From Schistocephalus solidus (lineage: Eukaryota > Platyhelminthes > Cestoda > Diphyllobothriidea > Diphyllobothriidae), in NCBI GenBank assembly GCA_017591395.1, contig WEDG01004642.1:62001-126000 (forward strand): DNA of 64,000 nucleotides. The letters are read 5' to 3'. Below are positions 59,404-64,000 of the stretch, piece by piece (position 1 is the first letter of the stretch; each line of letters begins with the position of its first letter). The notes under the pieces were generated by a model. That model was given only the letters and a program-made list of their open reading frames with translations. It did no database searches and had not been told where the DNA came from. The position numbers and the translations under genes are program-made.

Positions 59404-60337
59404 GATGAAACAAAATTCTCGGTCATGATGAATATACCGTTAACTTATGCTGCCTCTTTTGAAAAGCTTAACTCCTAGTCTTGGGTCGAATATTTTTGGT
59501 CTTGTCACTAGGCCTTGAGGAAAAAAGAAGGAAAGTTAATCTATTTAAATGCCAGTGAGGTGAGTAGAAGTTCTAATGGACATATTTTGTTCTCCTCTGT
59601 TTGGTTAAGGGATGTAAAATGTTTGATATTTAATGTCGTTGACAAAAATAAATCACTTCCTACCATCGGTTTTACCAACGTAGTGGTCACACGGTTTAAC
59701 TTAGGTTGATAAAATGCGCTAACTACTAACTTTGTCACATTCCTTTTTTCCAGCCTTTCTGATGAAAATCATATTTTTGTGATTTAAATTCAGCCGCGTA
59801 CGCCACGACAAACAACTTCGGCAGATTAACAGCCCCGATGGCACGTAGACCTGGTCTAAATTCTTGGCAAACTGTGCAGATAAGAACATGGCTCAGTCTC
59901 GGTGATCGTTTACCATGAATTTTATCCCATCTATCTAATACTACTGAACTAGTACGGATATCCTGGGTATGCCCTCCGCACTAATATTCAGGTACGGAAT
60001 AAATAAAAGAGTAAAGACCCTCGGCTAGATCAGGTTATTGCTCCTCATCTGTTTCCGCACTTAAGACGATGAACAAGAAAATCATCCTTGTATATGGACT
60101 GCGAGTTAGATCAGTACTTTGTCCGGAAACCATTGATAGTTATGCCTTCTGCCCATGGTTATTGTCCGTAGTTTTCAAGGGATTTTCTGCGGATAGCAGT
60201 TTTAAAGCCAATATTTCCACGATAACTTTGGTTGTTTCAACCAGTGGTCACACATTTTCCTCTGTGAGACTTTATTCCGCATTCCCAGTCATTGCGACTT
60301 TAGTCCTTGTGCGTGCTAGTCACTCCTTGTCATCCAG
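59404..60337. other. Spacer between the 232-codon frame and a candidate exon
   Basis: Short frames occur on both strands. A plus frame from 60069 (MNKKIILVYGLRVRSVLCPE) could be part of the same gene as 60338-60510, but no matching splice pair was found. Confidence 0.4.
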
Positions 60338-60510
60338 TAGGATTGCGTGTGCAAACTACGGTCTGCATTGGCTTCGACTACCGCGTCAAATACCTCCCTC
60401 GATTCGTTAAACTAGTAGTGGCATCCAAGAAAATGGACTATTGGGGCAAACTAAATCTTCAGAGCAAACCCGATAGCTTGAAGAAGACCAAGCTAGTCAA
60501 GCTGTCCTAG
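60338..60510 (+). CDS. Candidate 3'-terminal exon
   Basis: I do not recognise the protein. A pyrimidine-rich run ending CATCCAG (or GTAG three bases on) precedes a frame reading GLRVQTTVCIGFDYRVKYLP, then RFVKLVVASKKMDYWGKLNL, and ending in Lys-rich KKTKLVKLS before TAG. Codon choice (CTC, GTC, AAG, GAC) is distinctly richer in G+C at third positions than the surroundings, as expected for a real exon. The 5' part of the gene is not identified. Confidence 0.35.
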
Positions 60511-61788
<1,278 letters not shown>

Positions 61789-61847
61789 TAAGGTAGAATG
61801 CATTCAGAGATGATAATTAAGAAAGAAGGTTCGTAGAAAAAAACCGA

Positions 61848-61893
61848 GTTTTCGTCATGAATTTTTAGGTTGGTAACACCAACCCGTCGTCAG
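61848..61893 (-). ncRNA. Hammerhead-like core motif in the PLE-1 3' region
   Basis: On the minus strand CTGACGA (61893-61887) and CGAAAAC (61854-61848) enclose 32 bases that begin with a perfect 7-bp hairpin, GGTTGGTGTTACCAACC (61884-61868). The two boxes match the hammerhead catalytic core. The closing pair of the intervening stem is not the usual G-C, and the flanking stems are unclear. The same pair of boxes lies downstream of PLE-2. Confidence 0.4.
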
Positions 61894-62222
61894 ACAAAAT
61901 GAACAGAGGAGGAATGAAATGGTCAGATGACCAGTTTGCGCTACAGGACAGACAAGGACAGACAACCAACTGGGGAGTGAGGAATGAGCAGATAATAATG
62001 GGATTGGGGCCGGTTAAGGGGGAGTTTAGGGCTCCCTGTGTCGGAGGCGAAGAGGGACGGCAACTAAATGCAACTGCAGACGGTAAACTTAATGGTCGTC
62101 GATGCGGAAAGGGGACAAAGGTAATTGCACCGATGTTGGAGGTGTTAATAGTTTTAACGGTTGTTCACCCTGACAGGGGAGGGGGTGGCTAGATAGTGAG
62201 ATTCGACATGGTCCAGAAAAGA

Positions 62223-62783
62223 TCAGCAGCTGTGGTTAGGTTGTGGGCACAAGTCAGTGAGCCGGATATGCAGGCCTTCGTATTGAGAATCCAGATCGAC
62301 ACGAGGGGTGATGCTGTTTGTGTTGGAGTGCCAAGCTTCGAGGAATTCTCGTGCCTGCTTGGTGTTAGCCATGGCGACCACTTCAGTTGCGTCCCAATTG
62401 AAGCGGTGGTCACAGTCCACGGCGAGCGCAAACACGAGGGACAAGAGATCGCCTCGGCGGATGGCCAGTTTATGCTCGTTTATGCGGGTCCCAAGTTGCC
62501 GACCCGCGTGGCCTACGCAAGCGCTAGAGCAATTTGCACACGGAATGCGGTACATTACATTCGTTTGCTGCTCTTTTGTTGTGTGGTCTTTGACTCGCGA
62601 TAATGCTGTGCGCAGGGAGGACGCCGGCTTGTGGACGATGGGAATGCCAAACCGATTTAATTGTCTGGCGATCGCTTCGGGAATTCCCTGCATGAAGGTT
62701 AGGCAGTAAATTTTCCGCGAAACTGTTTCTACATTAGGCTCAATGCTTTGTAGTTGTCTCTGGCATCTGAGACCGTTTTTCAC
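62223..62783 (-). pseudogene. PLE-1 GIY-YIG endonuclease domain with linker
   Basis: A 186-codon frame that supplies the nicking activity of the element. The first 85 residues are the linker (IARQLNRFGIPIVHKPASSL, DHTTKEQQ). The domain follows: VMYRIPCANC, SACVGHAGRQLGTRINEHKL (Arg on the helix), and EFLEAWHSNTNSITPR with the metal-binding Glu. The GIY-YIG pair is represented by Met-Tyr-Arg-Ile and Cys-Val-Gly, so the second Tyr is replaced by Cys. It ends in a proper stop at 62223. Upstream the frame is separated from the RT by one stop near 62785. Confidence 0.9.
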
Positions 62784-62784
62784 A

Positions 62785-63690
62785 AAGCTGAATAGGTATC
62801 CATTTAGTCAGAATAAGCGATACAAATAAGCAAGTTCCTTCCTAAGAAGTTCGTCACTGCTACAGTAGCAAAAAGCCCGGTGAAAAAGTGTTCGGACGCA
62901 ACTCATTTTGTGGTAAGCTGGATGGTTGCTGTCATAGTTAAGTATGATGTCAGCATTTGAGCCTTTGTGGTGCACGCTTGTCGTCAGGTCACCATTCTCC
63001 AGTTTTCGAATACTCAAATCTAGAAACGGGAGGATATTTCTCGTTGCCTATTCGCGTGATAATTGGATAGCTGGGAAAATATTATTCAGACTCTGATGCA
63101 GCTGCTCAACCTCACAGGTTTTCATGATAACAAAGGTATCATCTACATATTGGAGCCACAATTTTGGCTTGAAAGTTCGCATAACATCCTCCTCTAATTT
63201 TTATAAAACGAGTTTCGCGAGGAGACCCGATATCGGTGAGCCCATTGGAGTGCCCTTAACCTGTTGAAAATATTTCCCATTGAATTGACAATAGTTCTTC
63301 AGACAGAGTTTAAGCACATCTAGATCGTGTTGCAATGGCATATCGACAGGCTTGTCTTGTAGGCGTCGAGCTACACTCTCCATTGCCAGGCCATGCGGTA
63401 TTGGGGAAAATAAGGCAACTACATCGAATGATAGCATGCATTCAACAGTACTTTCATTGACGCCTTGGATCTGCTGAAGCAAGGCCTGGTAATTTTTGAC
63501 GCTCTATTGCGATCCAACAGTCAAATGCTTCAGGTACCTGTATAACCATTTGGCAAGGTTGTACGTGGGCGATCCAATGAGTGGTACTATGATTCTCAGT
63601 GGTGCTTCGGCTTTGTGCACCTTTGGAAGGCCATACGCACGTGCGATACGGGGGTCACTAAGAATCAGTCAGATGCTTCAGGTTCCTGTA
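62785..63690 (-). pseudogene. PLE-1 reverse transcriptase
   Basis: Seen from 63690 downwards: SDPRIARAYGLPKVHKAEAP (the Pro-Lys-x-His-Lys motif), PLIGSPTYNLAKWLYRYLKH, CMLSFDVVALFSPIPHGLAM (catalytic Asp), KGTPMGSPISGLLAKLVL, then PKLWLQYVDDTFVIMKT with the catalytic pair at 63138-63148. The thumb reads LPFLDLSIRKLENGDLTTSV and SNHPAYHKMSCVRTLFHRAF. In-frame stops after SQ (about 63508), after KLVL (63201) and near 63050 break the frame. Confidence 0.9.
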
Positions 63691-64000
63691 ACAATATCCG
63701 ATCATAGAAGCCGGTGCTTTTCCTTACTACCTGAAGGTGTACTTGGTGATGTGCAACAACGAATAATTACCACTACCATAGACGCCAGGTTAAAGAAACG
63801 GATCGGACTTCCGATGAAGCTGTAATCCCTTTTTTCTCCTACCATCGAGAACAACATGTCTATGAGAGTCGTTAACCTCTCGAAAAGGAATCTCACACAA
63901 GCTGAAATTAGCCTACTATCTAAGGGAACAAAATTCAGCCATACTGATGCCGCACCTACAAACGTCTTCACGAGTCTCGAATCTCTCCTATTGACCTCTG

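Larger units (their letters stand above)
61790..64000 (-). mobile_element. Penelope-like element PLE-1, right-edge truncated by the window
   Basis: This is a retroelement with an RT related to telomerase and a C-terminal GIY-YIG endonuclease. Read on the minus strand from 64000: an N-terminal region (63971-63702), the RT (about 63690-62830), a linker and the GIY-YIG domain (62783-62223), then an untranslated 3' region of about 430 bp to 61790. Only a handful of stops and shifts interrupt the protein, and the RT YVDD box is intact, so it is the best preserved retroelement here. The 3' part carries a hairpin and a hammerhead-like core, as reported for this class. The 5' end is outside the window. 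Confidence 0.93.

Noticed and set aside
62196..62709. Two plus-strand frames of 133-135 codons in the PLE-1 region
   Set aside because: They are the opposite strand of the GIY-YIG domain, which has clear family motifs on the minus strand.

Overview
The window looks like a repeat-packed stretch of an animal nuclear genome, most likely a parasitic flatworm and probably a cestode. The reasons are an AT-rich background, spliced genes with GT/AG introns, CR1/jockey-group LINEs, a Ty3/gypsy element, Penelope-like elements with a GIY-YIG domain, a mariner relic, a tRNA-derived SINE and a 100-bp (TA)n run. The assignment to flatworms rests on my recollection of the style of the gypsy and Penelope proteins and could be wrong. 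No bacterial features are present.

Host genes are few. The best is a minus-strand palmitoyl-protein thioesterase 1 (PPT1) gene, of which three exons are visible (5468-5372, 5044-4938, 1634-1330). Their phases join cleanly and they carry the signal peptide, the WHGMGD motif and the GFSQGG nucleophile motif; later exons would lie off the left edge. A broken LicD-family gene lies near 43.6-44.5 kb. An unrecognised 232-codon open frame with hydrophobic segments lies at 58.7-59.4 kb. Two further candidate exons (38.65 and 60.34 kb) are weak.

From 8.7 to 38.7 kb the DNA is almost entirely non-LTR retrotransposon. I separate four groups. Group A has copies at 8.7-11.1 kb minus and 16.2-19.8 kb plus. 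Group B has copies at 11.5-13.1 kb minus, 19.8-21.5 kb plus and 35.3-38.3 kb minus. Group C has copies at 14.1-16.0 kb minus, 23.5-28.8 kb plus and 28.8-32.7 kb plus, and a short nested copy at 33.8-34.4 kb. Group D lies at 32.7-35.1 kb and is interrupted by that nested copy. Ten sites carry a related 3' tail. Two group C copies sit head to tail with no spacer and are almost identical only in their 3' part.

The right third holds a mariner fragment (38.9-39.3 kb), a degraded Penelope-like element (48.6-49.5 kb), a two-copy SINE locus (51.1-51.4 kb), a complete but dead Ty3/gypsy element with both LTRs (52.08-56.09 kb), and a much better preserved Penelope-like element running off the right edge (61.8-64.0 kb). 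Both Penelope-like elements have a similar hammerhead-like core motif downstream of the GIY-YIG domain. No retroelement reading frame in the window is fully intact, so this is a graveyard of nested insertions around a small number of host exons rather than an operon-like system.
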